NCBI GenBank assembly: GCA_017399515.1
Contig: JAFQBZ010000203.1
Location: 1-26,249 of the forward strand
Origin: Clostridia bacterium
GTDB taxonomy: Bacteria; Bacillota; Clostridia; Christensenellales; UBA1242
Direction: 5' to 3'
DNA length: 26,249 bases
Below the pieces are notes generated by a model that did not search any database, was not told the DNA's origin, and saw only the letters and a program-made list of their open reading frames with translations. Position 1 is the stretch's first letter, and every line of letters begins with the position of its first letter. Position numbers and translations under genes: made by a program. This document shows, in pieces, positions 15,509-22,398 of the stretch.

Positions 15509-15868
15509 ATGAGCGAAAATATTGTTAGTGGAAAAGATTTTTTAGATAAAATTGTGACCGTTAAAATGGATAGACCCTTAGGCACAGCGCACCCAAAACA
15601 TGGCTTTATTTATGAAGTTAACTATGGTTATATTGAAGGCACTGTTTCAGGTGATGGTGAAGAACTTGATGCCTATGTGGTTGGTGAGCACAAACCACTT
15701 GAAACTTTCGAAGGTAGAGTTGTTGCTGTGATTCACAGAACCAATGACAATGACGACAAACTTGTTGTTATGGAAGATGGCAGAAATTATAGTGACGACC
15801 AACTTGAAGCACTTTTAGAGTTTCAAGAAAGATTTTTTGAACATATCATTTTAAGACCAAATAAATAA
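15509..15868 (+). CDS. Short inorganic-pyrophosphatase-like protein (family I fold)
   Basis: The 119-residue product resembles the core of family I soluble inorganic pyrophosphatases, which hydrolyse PPi to phosphate in the cytosol with Mg2+. Matching elements are HPKHGFIYEVNYGYI (strand and YGYI motif), SGDGEELDAYVVG in place of the usual DGDPxDVLV metal site, and RVVAVIHRTNDNDDKLVV around the second acidic cluster. At about two-thirds the length of the E. coli enzyme it lacks the C-terminal part, and one metal-binding Asp is replaced by Glu. It may therefore be a minimal pyrophosphatase or a relative with a different phosphoanhydride substrate. The AAGGAG site precedes the ATG at 15509; it is the second gene of its operon and ends at a strong terminator. 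Confidence 0.78.
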   Translation: MSENIVSGKDFLDKIVTVKMDRPLGTAHPKHGFIYEVNYGYIEGTVSGDGEELDAYVVGEHKPLETFEGRVVAVIHRTNDNDDKLVVMEDGRNYSDDQLEALLEFQERFFEHIILRPNK

Positions 15869-15878
15869 TAAGAAAAAT

Positions 15879-15906
15879 AAAAACGACCAAACTTGGTCGT
15901 TTTTTA
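15879..15906. terminator. Bidirectional rho-independent terminator
   Basis: AACGACCAA pairs with TTGGTCGTT with only a few loop bases, flanked by an A run and a T run. It serves both the pyrophosphatase-like gene and the convergent membrane-protein gene, whose stop overlaps the T run. Confidence 0.9.
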
Positions 15907-16545
15907 TTGTTCATTTGTTTCATTATCTTCAGTTTTTTCTGGCTCGTCATTATCAAGTTTTCGAAGTTCTCTAAACTTCATTTTTGCGGCAAAAAGACTT
16001 TTTCTTGGCTTTTCACGAATGTCTAAAAAGTTTTGTTTGATTGCTGAAAAATTTCTGCGAATGATAATTTTTGCAACTTCAAACAAAATGTTGATTACTG
16101 TGAAAGTGAATGAAACCACAGCCCACATCACTGCCGAAAAGTCGGTTGTTCCGGTGATGATAAGTGCGTTAACAGCGGTTGCAATTGAAAGCACAAAGTT
16201 AAGTGTTTGAATGAAATATTTCAAAAAGTTGGTTGCACTTTTATAGTTTTTCAGTTGCCTGTTCATTCGTTTTCGATTGCCAAGATTGATTAAAATTAAA
16301 AGCAAAAACGCAACGCCATAAGCAAGCAGAATCCACTTGATAAGTGTGGCTAAAAATGTGCTGATTGAAAGGTTATAAATAACAAAAAATGTGTATGCCG
16401 AATAAATGGTGATTGAAATCAAATTCCATAAGAAAAAGAACACTTGAATTTTTGACCACTTTTCCTTTTTTTCAGGAACAGGCTCAGGTGTGCTTGCAAT
16501 GTTCGACTCTTTTTCAATAGGTTTTCTTTTAAATAACTTGAACAT
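15904..16545 (-). CDS. Hypothetical membrane protein with four predicted helices
   Basis: The product is 213 residues from the ATG at 16545. A basic N-terminus with a Pro/Glu/Lys linker precedes two hydrophobic segments (IQVFFFLWNLISITIYSAYT; the second ends LLAYGVAFLLLILINL). After a basic loop come two more (YFIQTLNFVLSIATAVNALI; AVMWAVVSFTFTVINILF), then a basic region and an acidic tail of Asp/Glu/Lys. I do not recognise a family. The frame continues upstream to an ATG at 16584, but a near-perfect promoter (-35 at 16580-16575, -10 at 16557-16552) ends only 6 nt before the ATG at 16545. Transcription is thus predicted to begin at that codon, and there is no Shine-Dalgarno. It is a single gene, divergent from the ABC exporter. 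Confidence 0.72.
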   Translation of the reverse strand: MFKLFKRKPIEKESNIASTPEPVPEKKEKWSKIQVFFFLWNLISITIYSAYTFFVIYNLSISTFLATLIKWILLAYGVAFLLLILINLGNRKRMNRQLKNYKSATNFLKYFIQTLNFVLSIATAVNALIITGTTDFSAVMWAVVSFTFTVINILFEVAKIIIRRNFSAIKQNFLDIREKPRKSLFAAKMKFRELRKLDNDEPEKTEDNETNEQ

Positions 16546-16551
16546 AATTAA

Positions 16552-16580
16552 ATTATATTGATTATTTGTCATAAAATCAA
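16552..16580 (-). promoter_or_regulatory. Promoter predicted to give a leaderless mRNA
   Basis: On the minus strand TTGATT (16580-16575) and TATAAT (16557-16552) are exactly 17 bp apart. The ATG at 16545 is the seventh base after the -10 hexamer, the usual start position of transcription. Confidence 0.75.
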
Positions 16581-16598
16581 ACACATAGCAAAAACATA

Positions 16599-16628
16599 TT
16601 GAAAATTTTTAACAGATTATATTATAAT
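16599..16628 (+). promoter_or_regulatory. Promoter of the ABC exporter gene
   Basis: TTGAAA (16599-16604) and TATAAT (16623-16628) are 18 bp apart, and an AAGGGGA ribosome site precedes the ATG at 16649. Confidence 0.75.
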
Positions 16629-16648
16629 AGAGGCACAAAAGGGGATTT

Positions 16649-18424
16649 ATGGAAAAATTAGAACTTAAAGCAAAAAAAATCAATACTCATAACATGAGAA
16701 AGATGTTTCCAATTTACAAAAAACATAAGGGAATGTTTGTTCTCACAATGATTTTTATGATTATGTCAGGCGTGCTTGGAATTTTGCAACCAATCTTTTC
16801 AGCAAACGCACTTGCAAGCCTTGCAACCGCACAGTTTGAACAGGCTGTCAGGTTCACACTCATAATGTGTTCTATTAGTCTTGTTAAAATTGTGATAAAC
16901 TGCGTTGAAGAATATTGTTATGTGAAACTCGTTTTGAAAATGCAATACACCTTAACAGAAATGGTGATAAACGCAATCAACTCAACCAAAATGAAAATTT
17001 TAGACAGCACACAACTTGGTGCACTTGCTGAAAGACTTTCAGGCGATGTAAACTCTGTTGCAGATGTGTTTATCGATATGCTTGATTTAATTTTCGGCAT
17101 AATCACAAACCTTGTGTTCCTTTTATATATCGCATATTTAAACATTTATATGTTCTTGATTCTCTTGGGCTATGTGCTTATTCTTTATGTGGTTTGCACC
17201 ATAAGGTCAAGAATCTGGATTCGTGGCAGAAAAATCACAAAGAAAGCAAAAGACATTGCAAGGTCGGCTTATTTTGAACAAATTAATGGCATTCGCGATG
17301 TCAAACTTTTAAATATAAAAGAAAATGTTACAAAATTCTCAAATGAAAAGCACAAAGAAGCGCTTAAAATTGAAAACAGCATAAGCATCAAGAGAAATAT
17401 CATTCGCAGAGTTCAAACGGCAATTTCAACCATTTTTGAACTTACATTCTTAATTATTGGAATTTCGTTTGTTAAAAATGAAATGATTCTTCTTGCAGGG
17501 CTTTTGGTGGTTTATAATTATTATGGCAGGGTTGAAAACCTTGTGTCGTTCATGTCAAGGTTCAAAGAGTTTAAAGCCGAAGGCGAAATTTCGGCAACAC
17601 GAATTTTTGAAATTTTGGAAGACTATGAAAAAGAAGAGTTTGGAACAGAAGAACTCGAAAACTTTTCAGGAAGAATTGAACTTAAAAATGTTAAGTTTGG
17701 CTACACTGATGAAGACGAAGTTTTGTCTGGCATTGATATGGTTTTTGAAGAAAACAAAATCACCGCCATTGTTGGAAAGAGTGGCAGTGGAAAAACAACC
17801 ATTTTAAGTTTGCTTTCAAAACTTTATGATGCAAAGTCTGGTGAAATTTTGCTTGATAGCAAAAATATAAATGACCTTACTGAAAAATCGATTCACTCAA
17901 ACATCGGCGAAATTTCACAAGCACCTTATATTTTTAACGCAAGCATAAAGCAAAATCTTTTGTTTGTGAAGCCTGACGCCACCGACGAAGAACTTGTGAA
18001 AGTTTTGAAAGATGCCGAAATTTATAAAGACATCAAAAATATGCCAAACGGAATCGATACCGAAATTGGCGAAAATGGCGTTAAACTTTCAGGCGGTCAA
18101 AAGCAAAGAGTTGCAATTGCAAGGCTTCTTTTGATGAACAGCAAAGTGATTGTGTTTGATGAAGCCACCAGCGCGCTTGACAACAACAGCCAAAACAAAA
18201 TTGTTGAAATGCTTGAAAAATATAAGTCTTCAAAAACAATAATCATTGTTGCACACAGGCTTTCAACTATTGTGAATGCAGACAAAATTTATATGCTTGA
18301 TGGTGGAAAAATTATTGCGAGCGGCACCCATAAAGAACTTATGCGACACTCAAAAGAATATCACGAACTTTATAAAATGGAAGAAAAGAGTGCAAAAGAA
18401 AATTTTGAAACCGAAGAAAATTAA
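16649..18424 (+). CDS. ABC exporter half-transporter (fused permease and ATPase)
   Basis: A 591-residue type IV ABC exporter subunit. Six membrane helices occupy about residues 25-310 (pairs near 28-65, 70-160 and 245-300). The nucleotide-binding domain follows: ELKNVKFGYTDEDEVL (A-loop Tyr), Walker A GKSGSGKTT from Gly376, the Q-loop in GEISQAPYIF, the signature LSGGQKQR near 480, Walker B VIVFDEATSALD near 500, and the H-loop in VAHRLSTI. All catalytic residues are intact, so a homodimer should hydrolyse ATP and export a lipid, peptide or drug across the membrane. The single gene has its own promoter and terminator and no second half-transporter beside it, which supports a homodimer. The substrate is unknown. 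Confidence 0.93.
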   Translation: MEKLELKAKKINTHNMRKMFPIYKKHKGMFVLTMIFMIMSGVLGILQPIFSANALASLATAQFEQAVRFTLIMCSISLVKIVINCVEEYCYVKLVLKMQYTLTEMVINAINSTKMKILDSTQLGALAERLSGDVNSVADVFIDMLDLIFGIITNLVFLLYIAYLNIYMFLILLGYVLILYVVCTIRSRIWIRGRKITKKAKDIARSAYFEQINGIRDVKLLNIKENVTKFSNEKHKEALKIENSISIKRNIIRRVQTAISTIFELTFLIIGISFVKNEMILLAGLLVVYNYYGRVENLVSFMSRFKEFKAEGEISATRIFEILEDYEKEEFGTEELENFSGRIELKNVKFGYTDEDEVLSGIDMVFEENKITAIVGKSGSGKTTILSLLSKLYDAKSGEILLDSKNINDLTEKSIHSNIGEISQAPYIFNASIKQNLLFVKPDATDEELVKVLKDAEIYKDIKNMPNGIDTEIGENGVKLSGGQKQRVAIARLLLMNSKVIVFDEATSALDNNSQNKIVEMLEKYKSSKTIIIVAHRLSTIVNADKIYMLDGGKIIASGTHKELMRHSKEYHELYKMEEKSAKENFETEEN

Positions 18425-18450
18425 GATATGGCAAACGCCATATCTTTTTA
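18423..18450 (+). terminator. Rho-independent terminator overlapping the stop codon
   Basis: AAGATATGGC (18423-18432) pairs perfectly with GCCATATCTT (18437-18446) around AAAC. The first two stem bases are the last two of the TAA stop codon. Confidence 0.9.
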
Positions 18451-18473
18451 TTTGTTTTGAAATAGATTGAAAG

Positions 18474-18482
18474 TGTGATAAT
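18474..18482 (+). promoter_or_regulatory. Extended -10 promoter of the GNAT gene, near-leaderless
   Basis: TGT followed by GATAAT (18477-18482) ends 8 nt before the ATG at 18491. The upstream TTGTTT (18452-18457) is 19 bp away and weak, so the TG extension probably carries the promoter. No ribosome binding site fits between. Confidence 0.58.
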
Positions 18483-18490
18483 ATGAAACT

Positions 18491-19075
18491 ATGGTTATTA
18501 GATATGCAAACGAAAAAGATAATTTCAAAACCCTTGCAAAACTTATGTATGAAACCGATAGATACATTTATCCTTATTGGTTTGAAACAAAAGAAGAAGG
18601 CATTGAAGAAATTTCAAAACTGCTAACAAAAGAGCATACTTCGTTTTTTTACAAAAAATGTATTGTTGCTGAAGTTGACGGCGAAATTGTGGGAATGCTG
18701 TTATATTTCGATGACACCAGCCCACTTGATTTTGCTTATGCCGACATAATTGGCAAAAATTTCAATTATTCATACACATTGAAAAACTATGTGATTCCAC
18801 TTGAAAAAAGCATAAAAGAAAATCAGTCTTATGTTGCAGGCGTTCGAGTTAGTGACACTCACTCAAGAAGGGGAATTGCTCAAAGTTTGTTTAAGTTTTA
18901 TTTTGATTCTTTAAAAAAAGACACCATTGTAAAAATTGATGTGCTTGTTGAAAATGAACCAGCATTTAATCTTTATAAAAAATTAGGCTTTGAAATTGTG
19001 ACAAAATATCAAGGCTTTAATGGTTATCGCAAAAAGCGAGTTGAGTGTTATTCAATGCAAAAAATAATAAAATAA
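18491..19075 (+). CDS. GNAT-family N-acetyltransferase
   Basis: A 194-residue GNAT fold. The central strand KCIVAEVDGEIVGMLLYF is followed by the acetyl-CoA motif A, GVRVSDTHSRRGIAQSLFKF (the R-R-G-I-A turn binds the pyrophosphate of acetyl-CoA), and motif B, VENEPAFNLYKKLGFEIV. It should acetylate an amine of a small molecule or a protein N-terminus in the cytosol; the substrate is not readable. The ATG at 18491 is the only suitable start, since the frame before it contains the promoter, and it has no Shine-Dalgarno. The gene stands alone between two terminators. It is not closely similar to the second GNAT gene at 22399-22959. Confidence 0.88.
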   Translation: MVIRYANEKDNFKTLAKLMYETDRYIYPYWFETKEEGIEEISKLLTKEHTSFFYKKCIVAEVDGEIVGMLLYFDDTSPLDFAYADIIGKNFNYSYTLKNYVIPLEKSIKENQSYVAGVRVSDTHSRRGIAQSLFKFYFDSLKKDTIVKIDVLVENEPAFNLYKKLGFEIVTKYQGFNGYRKKRVECYSMQKIIK

Positions 19076-19101
19076 AAAGACTCATTTATGAGTCTTTTTT
19101 A
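19074..19101. terminator. Bidirectional terminator overlapping both stop codons
   Basis: AAAAAGACTCAT (19074-19085) pairs with ATGAGTCTTTTT (19088-19099) around TT. It overlaps the TAA of the GNAT gene on the plus strand. The TAA of the 78-residue gene on the minus strand (19086-19088) spans the loop and first stem base, so the hairpin is inside both 3' ends. Confidence 0.88.
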
Positions 19102-19322
19102 TTTATAAATTCAAGCACAAACTTAATTAAATTTTCATTGTTTTCGTGTTCTAATTGTTTTGATAAAAACAAATATTCTTCAAAAAGTTTTCGTTGCTCA
19201 AGTGAAAGAGAATTTTTAAAATAGACTTCTTTTAAAGTCGTTTTAGATTCTATTTCACTTATTTTATATTCTTTTTCTCTTGGTTTTAAATATGCCTCAT
19301 AAATTTTAATATGTTTATCCAT
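19086..19322 (-). CDS. Small unknown protein divergent from an XRE repressor
   Basis: A 78-residue, highly charged protein, probably all helical (EAYLKPREKEYKISEIESK, then SLEQRKLFEEYLFLSKQLEH and ENLIKFVLEFINK). It has no signal, membrane segment, cysteine or known motif, and I do not recognise it. The ATG at 19322 follows GGAG by 6 nt. Its promoter contains an AACCATTTGGTT operator in the spacer, shared with the divergent XRE gene at 19399. It is probably repressed by that protein. It could be a helical partner, an antitoxin-like protein or a small regulator; nothing in the sequence decides this. Its last codons lie inside the shared terminator stem. Confidence 0.68.
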   Translation of the reverse strand: MDKHIKIYEAYLKPREKEYKISEIESKTTLKEVYFKNSLSLEQRKLFEEYLFLSKQLEHENNENLIKFVLEFINKKDS

Positions 19323-19337
19323 AAAAACTCCATAATT

Positions 19338-19366
19338 ATTATAACAACCATTTGGTTATTTGTAAA
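19338..19366 (-). promoter_or_regulatory. Promoter of the 78-residue gene with operator in the spacer
   Basis: On the minus strand TTTACA (19366-19361) and TATAAT (19343-19338) are 17 bp apart, with TGT before the -10. The first AACCATTTGGTT copy (19346-19357) fills the spacer, so a bound repressor would block polymerase. Confidence 0.72.
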
Positions 19367-19386
19367 TAAAATACAACCATTTGGTT
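19344..19386. promoter_or_regulatory. Paired XRE operators, two identical 14-bp copies 29 bp apart
   Basis: ACAACCATTTGGTT occurs at 19344-19357 and 19373-19386. Each holds an inverted repeat AACCA-TT-TGGTT suited to a repressor dimer. One copy sits in the spacer of the leftward promoter. The other sits just upstream of the TATATT (19387-19392) that probably serves the rightward XRE gene. Confidence 0.72.
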
Positions 19387-19398
19387 TATATTTTATTT

Positions 19399-19623
19399 AT
19401 GAATAAGAAAAAAGTAACAGAAGTTTTTGCTGAAAGATTAAAAGAACTTCGTGAAGACAACAAGGTTAGTTTGAAAAAGTTGGGCGAAGCAATCGGCGTG
19501 TCAGATATTGCAATTAGCAGGTGGGAAAATTTAAAAAGAATTCCAAACATTGAAGTGCTTTCTGCTATTGCAGATTATTTCGCAGTTTCAACAGACTTTT
19601 TACTTGGCAAAAAAGATGATTAA
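19399..19623 (+). CDS. Small XRE/Cro-type repressor (first of two)
   Basis: A 74-residue protein that is only a Cro/CI helix-turn-helix domain: FAERLKELREDNKVSLKKLG, AIGVSDIAISRWENLKRIPN (recognition helix region), then VLSAIADYFAVSTDFLLGKK. It should bind DNA as a dimer, most likely the AACCATTTGGTT copies upstream, and so control itself and the divergent 78-residue gene. The frame opens at a TTG at 19381 inside the operator, but the ATG at 19399 gives the family N-terminus. A TATATT ends 6 nt before this ATG and there is no ribosome site, so its mRNA may be leaderless. It is a close relative of the XRE gene at 19724 (shared FAERL-ELR, A-GVS, DFL-G-KD). Confidence 0.87.
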   Translation: MNKKKVTEVFAERLKELREDNKVSLKKLGEAIGVSDIAISRWENLKRIPNIEVLSAIADYFAVSTDFLLGKKDD

Positions 19624-19648
19624 AAGACTCATTTAAGAGTCTTTTTTG
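19622..19648 (+). terminator. Rho-independent terminator overlapping the stop codon
   Basis: AAAAGACTC (19622-19630) pairs with GAGTCTTTT (19637-19645) around ATTTAA. It shares its stem core with the terminators at 19074 and 19941. Confidence 0.88.
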
Positions 19649-19675
19649 TTTACTTGAGTATATTATATAAGTAGA

Positions 19676-19726
19676 TTTCTACTATGTCAAATAATTTAAG
19701 TATTTTTCTACTATTATAATAGTATG
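19676..19726 (+). promoter_or_regulatory. Promoter and operator region of the second XRE gene
   Basis: TTTCTACTAT is repeated at 19676-19685 and 19705-19714, 29 bp apart. The second copy runs into a perfect 16-bp palindrome, TACTATTATAATAGTA (19709-19724), that contains the TATAAT (19715-19720) and touches the ATG at 19724. A bound dimer would cover both promoter and start codon, so autorepression is likely. Confidence 0.65.
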
Positions 19727-19933
19727 GAAAATAAATTTGCTGAAAGGCTGTTTGAATTAAGACAAGAAAGACATTTATCACAAGAATCTGTTGCAAAAGC
19801 GGTTGGCGTATCTCAAAAGTCTATTGATTTTTGGGAAAAAGGTGTTAATGAACCAAAGTTAAGTTACATCGTTAAACTTGCAATATTTTTTAATGTATCT
19901 TGTGATTTTTTAACAGGTTTAAAAGATGAATAA
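19724..19933 (+). CDS. Small XRE/Cro-type repressor (second of two)
   Basis: A 69-residue single-domain Cro/CI-type protein: FAERLFELRQERHLSQESVA, KAVGVSQKSIDFWEKGVNEP, then YIVKLAIFFNVSCDFLTGLK. It resembles the N-terminal domain of phage-type repressors and the XRE gene at 19399, from which it may have arisen by an old duplication. It likely binds the TTTCTACTAT repeats and the 16-bp palindrome over its own start. The ATG at 19724 is only 3 nt after a TATAAT and has no ribosome site. Either an earlier TATTAT (19712-19717) is used and the mRNA is leaderless, or translation starts inside. Nothing nearby looks like its regulated partner unless it acts on the neighbouring island. Confidence 0.85.
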   Translation: MENKFAERLFELRQERHLSQESVAKAVGVSQKSIDFWEKGVNEPKLSYIVKLAIFFNVSCDFLTGLKDE

Positions 19934-19940
19934 AAAAATA

Positions 19941-19970
19941 AAAAGACTCTTGATTTCAAGAGTCTTTTAT
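19941..19970. terminator. Bidirectional rho-independent terminator
   Basis: Perfect 13-bp arms, AAAAGACTCTTGA (19941-19953) and TCAAGAGTCTTTT (19956-19968), surround TT. It lies between the second XRE gene and the convergent unknown gene that ends the mnmG operon. Confidence 0.92.
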
Positions 19971-19975
19971 TTTGT

Positions 19976-20455
19976 TTATTTGTTTGAGTTTATTAGTTCT
20001 GCGTGCTTTTCATCAATATATTTAATGAATGCTTCAAGTTCGGTTTTGTTTTCAGGGTTGTTGATTTTATAGTGTCTTGAAACAAGAGTTTTTAAAAGTT
20101 CATGGTTTTCATATCTTGAAAGGGCAAGGTTTCTAAGTGCAAGTTTGTCGGCAGATAAAAGTGCTGAAAAACTTTCAATCAAGTCTTCAAGTGGTCTGCC
20201 GTTTGCGGAAAGCACATTGTTGCTCATATCTTGAATCAAAAATTCTAAAAACATTTTGAGTTCTGCAACAGGTTGTTCGGTTTCTGCGTATTGCTCTTTA
20301 ATGAACTTTGATTCGAAATCGTTAACCGCATAAATTCCGTCACGAAGAAGTTTCTTTTCAAGTTTTTCATCAAAGTTAACTTCGTCAACATAAAGCATAA
20401 AATAACCAGCGTTGTCATAAGTGTTTTTAATTTCAATAAGTTCTTCTTTATTCAT
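19976..20455 (-). CDS. Unknown soluble protein at the end of the mnmE-mnmG operon
   Basis: A 159-residue acidic protein, predicted helical throughout (LIEIKNTYDNAGYFMLYVDE, PVAELKMFLEFLIQDMSNN, LRNLALSRYENHELLKTL). It has no signal, membrane segment or recognisable motif. It begins 18 bp after mnmG with an AAAGGAA site, so it is co-transcribed with it. This is the slot where rsmG (gidB) usually lies in Bacillota. The product is not RsmG: it is too short and has no glycine-rich SAM-binding motif. I cannot assign a role. Confidence 0.75.
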   Translation of the reverse strand: MNKEELIEIKNTYDNAGYFMLYVDEVNFDEKLEKKLLRDGIYAVNDFESKFIKEQYAETEQPVAELKMFLEFLIQDMSNNVLSANGRPLEDLIESFSALLSADKLALRNLALSRYENHELLKTLVSRHYKINNPENKTELEAFIKYIDEKHAELINSNK

Positions 20456-20473
20456 AAAACTTTCCTTTAAAAT

Positions 20474-22390
20474 TTATTTTAAATACATAAGAAGCACGGT
20501 GATGTCAGCAGGGCTAACGCCTGAAATTCGGCTTGCCATTCCAACAGAAAGTGGCTTGATTTTGTTAAGTTTTTCACGCGCTTCAAGACGAAGTCCGTCA
20601 AGTTTTAAATAATCAAAATCGGCAGGAATCTTCTTTTCTTCAAGTTTCTTTGCTTGAAGGGCTTGCTCTTGTTGACGAGCAAGATAGCCTGAATATTTGG
20701 TGTCGATTTCAACAGCGGTAACAACTTCTCTTGAATAACCTTTGAAAAGTTTAAGAGCCTTGTTAAGTGCTTCAAGAGTAACTGCTGGGCGTTTGATTAA
20801 ACTTTCAACAGTTGCGCCATGTTCTGGGAATTTTTCGCCAACGCTTTCTAAAAATGCTTTGAGTTCTTTGGTTGGTTTAAGGTTTTGTTTAATTTCAGTT
20901 TTGAGTTTTTCAATGTTTCTCATTTTGCGTTTAAACTTGTTATAACGCTTGTCGTCAACAAGACCAACTTTTCTTCCAATTTCGGTGAGTCTTTGGTCTG
21001 CGTTGTCTTGACGAAGAATAAGTCTAAACTCTGCGCGGCTGGTCATCATTCTGTATGGCTCATTTGTGCCTTTTGTTGTAAGGTCATCAATAAGCACGCC
21101 GATGTATGCTTCATCGCGTTTTAAAACAATTTGCTCTTTGCCTTGAAGGTAAAGTGAAGCGTTGATTCCGGCAACAATGCCTTGACCTGCGGCTTCTTCA
21201 TAACCAGAAGTTCCGTTGATTTGTCCAGCACAGAAAATGCCTTTAACTTTTTTAAACTCAAGTGTTGCATATAAATTAAGTGGGTCAATGCAGTCATATT
21301 CAATGGCGTAGGCATATTTCAAAATTTTGGTTTTTTCCATACCTTCAATAGACTCAACCATTTGGTGTTGAATGTCCATTGGCATGCTGGTGCTCATTCC
21401 TTGAATGTAAATTGTGTTGTCGTCAAGTGTTTCTGGTTCTAAGAAAATCTGGTGTCTGTCTTTATCAGAAAAACGAACAAATTTTGATTCGATTGAAGGG
21501 CAATATCTTGGACCTTCTCCGGTAATCACACCTGAATACATTGGTGCTTTGTCAAGGTTGTTCATAATGATGTCTTTAGTGGCTGGGGAAGTGTATCCAA
21601 GCCAGCAAGAACGAATGTTTTTATTAGCCTTTTTTGTAAGGAATGAAAAGGTTTGAATGTTTGTGTCACCTTGTTGCTCGGTGAATTTAGAATAATCAAT
21701 GGTGTTTCCGTCAACACGAGGAGGGGTTCCTGTTTTGAAACGAAGCACATCAAAGCCAATGTCGATAAGTGATTTGGTTAATCCTTTTGCGTAAGGGAAA
21801 CCTGATGGGCCTGAATCTTTAATGATTTCACCTGTGATTGTTCTTGCGTTCAAATAAACACCGGTTGTGAGAACCACTGCTTTGGTGTAAAAAGTTTTTC
21901 CATCAGCAGTTTTAACGGCTTTAAGTTCGCCATTTTCAACAACAATTTCGGTGCATTCACCGTCATAAATGTAAAGGTTTTCTTGGTTTTCAAGAGTTTT
22001 TTGCATTGAGCGGTGATAACCGGTTTTGTCAATTTGTGCACGAAGACTTTGAACAGCAGGACCTTTTCCCATATTGAGCATACGAAGTTGAATGGTGTTT
22101 TTGTCGGCTTCAATGCCCATTTGACCACCAAGTGCGTCGATTTCGCAAACAATGTGTCCTTTTGCAGTTCCGCCAATGCTTGGGTTGCAAGGAAGGAAAG
22201 CAATGTTGTCACGAACAAGGTTGATAATGAGAGTTTTTTGACCGGTTCTTGCAAGTGCTAAACATGCCTCGCAGCCTGCGTGACCTGCACCAACAACAAC
22301 GGCGTCAAAAGACTCACCATCATTGATGGTGTATTCTTTGTTTTCTATATTCTTTTCATAGTCGGTGATGTCGTAGTTTTGACTATTCAT
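20474..22390 (-). CDS. mnmG: tRNA uridine-5-carboxymethylaminomethyl modification enzyme MnmG
   Basis: The 638-residue product is full-length MnmG (GidA). It uses FAD and NADH with MnmE to install the cmnm5/nm5 group on the wobble U of several tRNAs. Motifs: the FAD-binding DAVVVGAGHAGCEA at 29-42; LPCNPSIGGTAKGH and RYCPSIESK, carrying the two conserved Cys; GTPPRVDGNTIDY; GQINGTSGYEEAAGQG; and the C-terminal helical MnmE-binding domain ending SPADITVLLMYLK. The ATG at 22390 follows AGGAGA. The longer frame to 22462 overlaps the GNAT gene and is rejected. The N-terminus has about 26 residues before the Rossmann strand, slightly longer than usual. It is separated from mnmE by a GNAT gene. Confidence 0.96.
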   Translation of the reverse strand: MNSQNYDITDYEKNIENKEYTINDGESFDAVVVGAGHAGCEACLALARTGQKTLIINLVRDNIAFLPCNPSIGGTAKGHIVCEIDALGGQMGIEADKNTIQLRMLNMGKGPAVQSLRAQIDKTGYHRSMQKTLENQENLYIYDGECTEIVVENGELKAVKTADGKTFYTKAVVLTTGVYLNARTITGEIIKDSGPSGFPYAKGLTKSLIDIGFDVLRFKTGTPPRVDGNTIDYSKFTEQQGDTNIQTFSFLTKKANKNIRSCWLGYTSPATKDIIMNNLDKAPMYSGVITGEGPRYCPSIESKFVRFSDKDRHQIFLEPETLDDNTIYIQGMSTSMPMDIQHQMVESIEGMEKTKILKYAYAIEYDCIDPLNLYATLEFKKVKGIFCAGQINGTSGYEEAAGQGIVAGINASLYLQGKEQIVLKRDEAYIGVLIDDLTTKGTNEPYRMMTSRAEFRLILRQDNADQRLTEIGRKVGLVDDKRYNKFKRKMRNIEKLKTEIKQNLKPTKELKAFLESVGEKFPEHGATVESLIKRPAVTLEALNKALKLFKGYSREVVTAVEIDTKYSGYLARQQEQALQAKKLEEKKIPADFDYLKLDGLRLEAREKLNKIKPLSVGMASRISGVSPADITVLLMYLK

Positions 22391-22398
22391 AAGTTCTC

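Noticed and set aside
19314..19322. TTATCCATA, one mismatch from a DnaA box, near the origin-type gene block
   Set aside because: It is a single copy and coincides with the start codon region of the 78-residue gene; no cluster of boxes or A/T-rich unwinding element accompanies it in the window.
19344..19386. Two identical repeats with a 15-bp interval, possible CRISPR fragment
   Set aside because: Only two short copies occur, each is an operator-like inverted repeat within a divergent promoter region, and there are no cas genes.
19976..20455. RsmG (GidB), expected after mnmG
   Set aside because: The protein is only 159 residues and lacks a glycine-rich SAM-binding motif.
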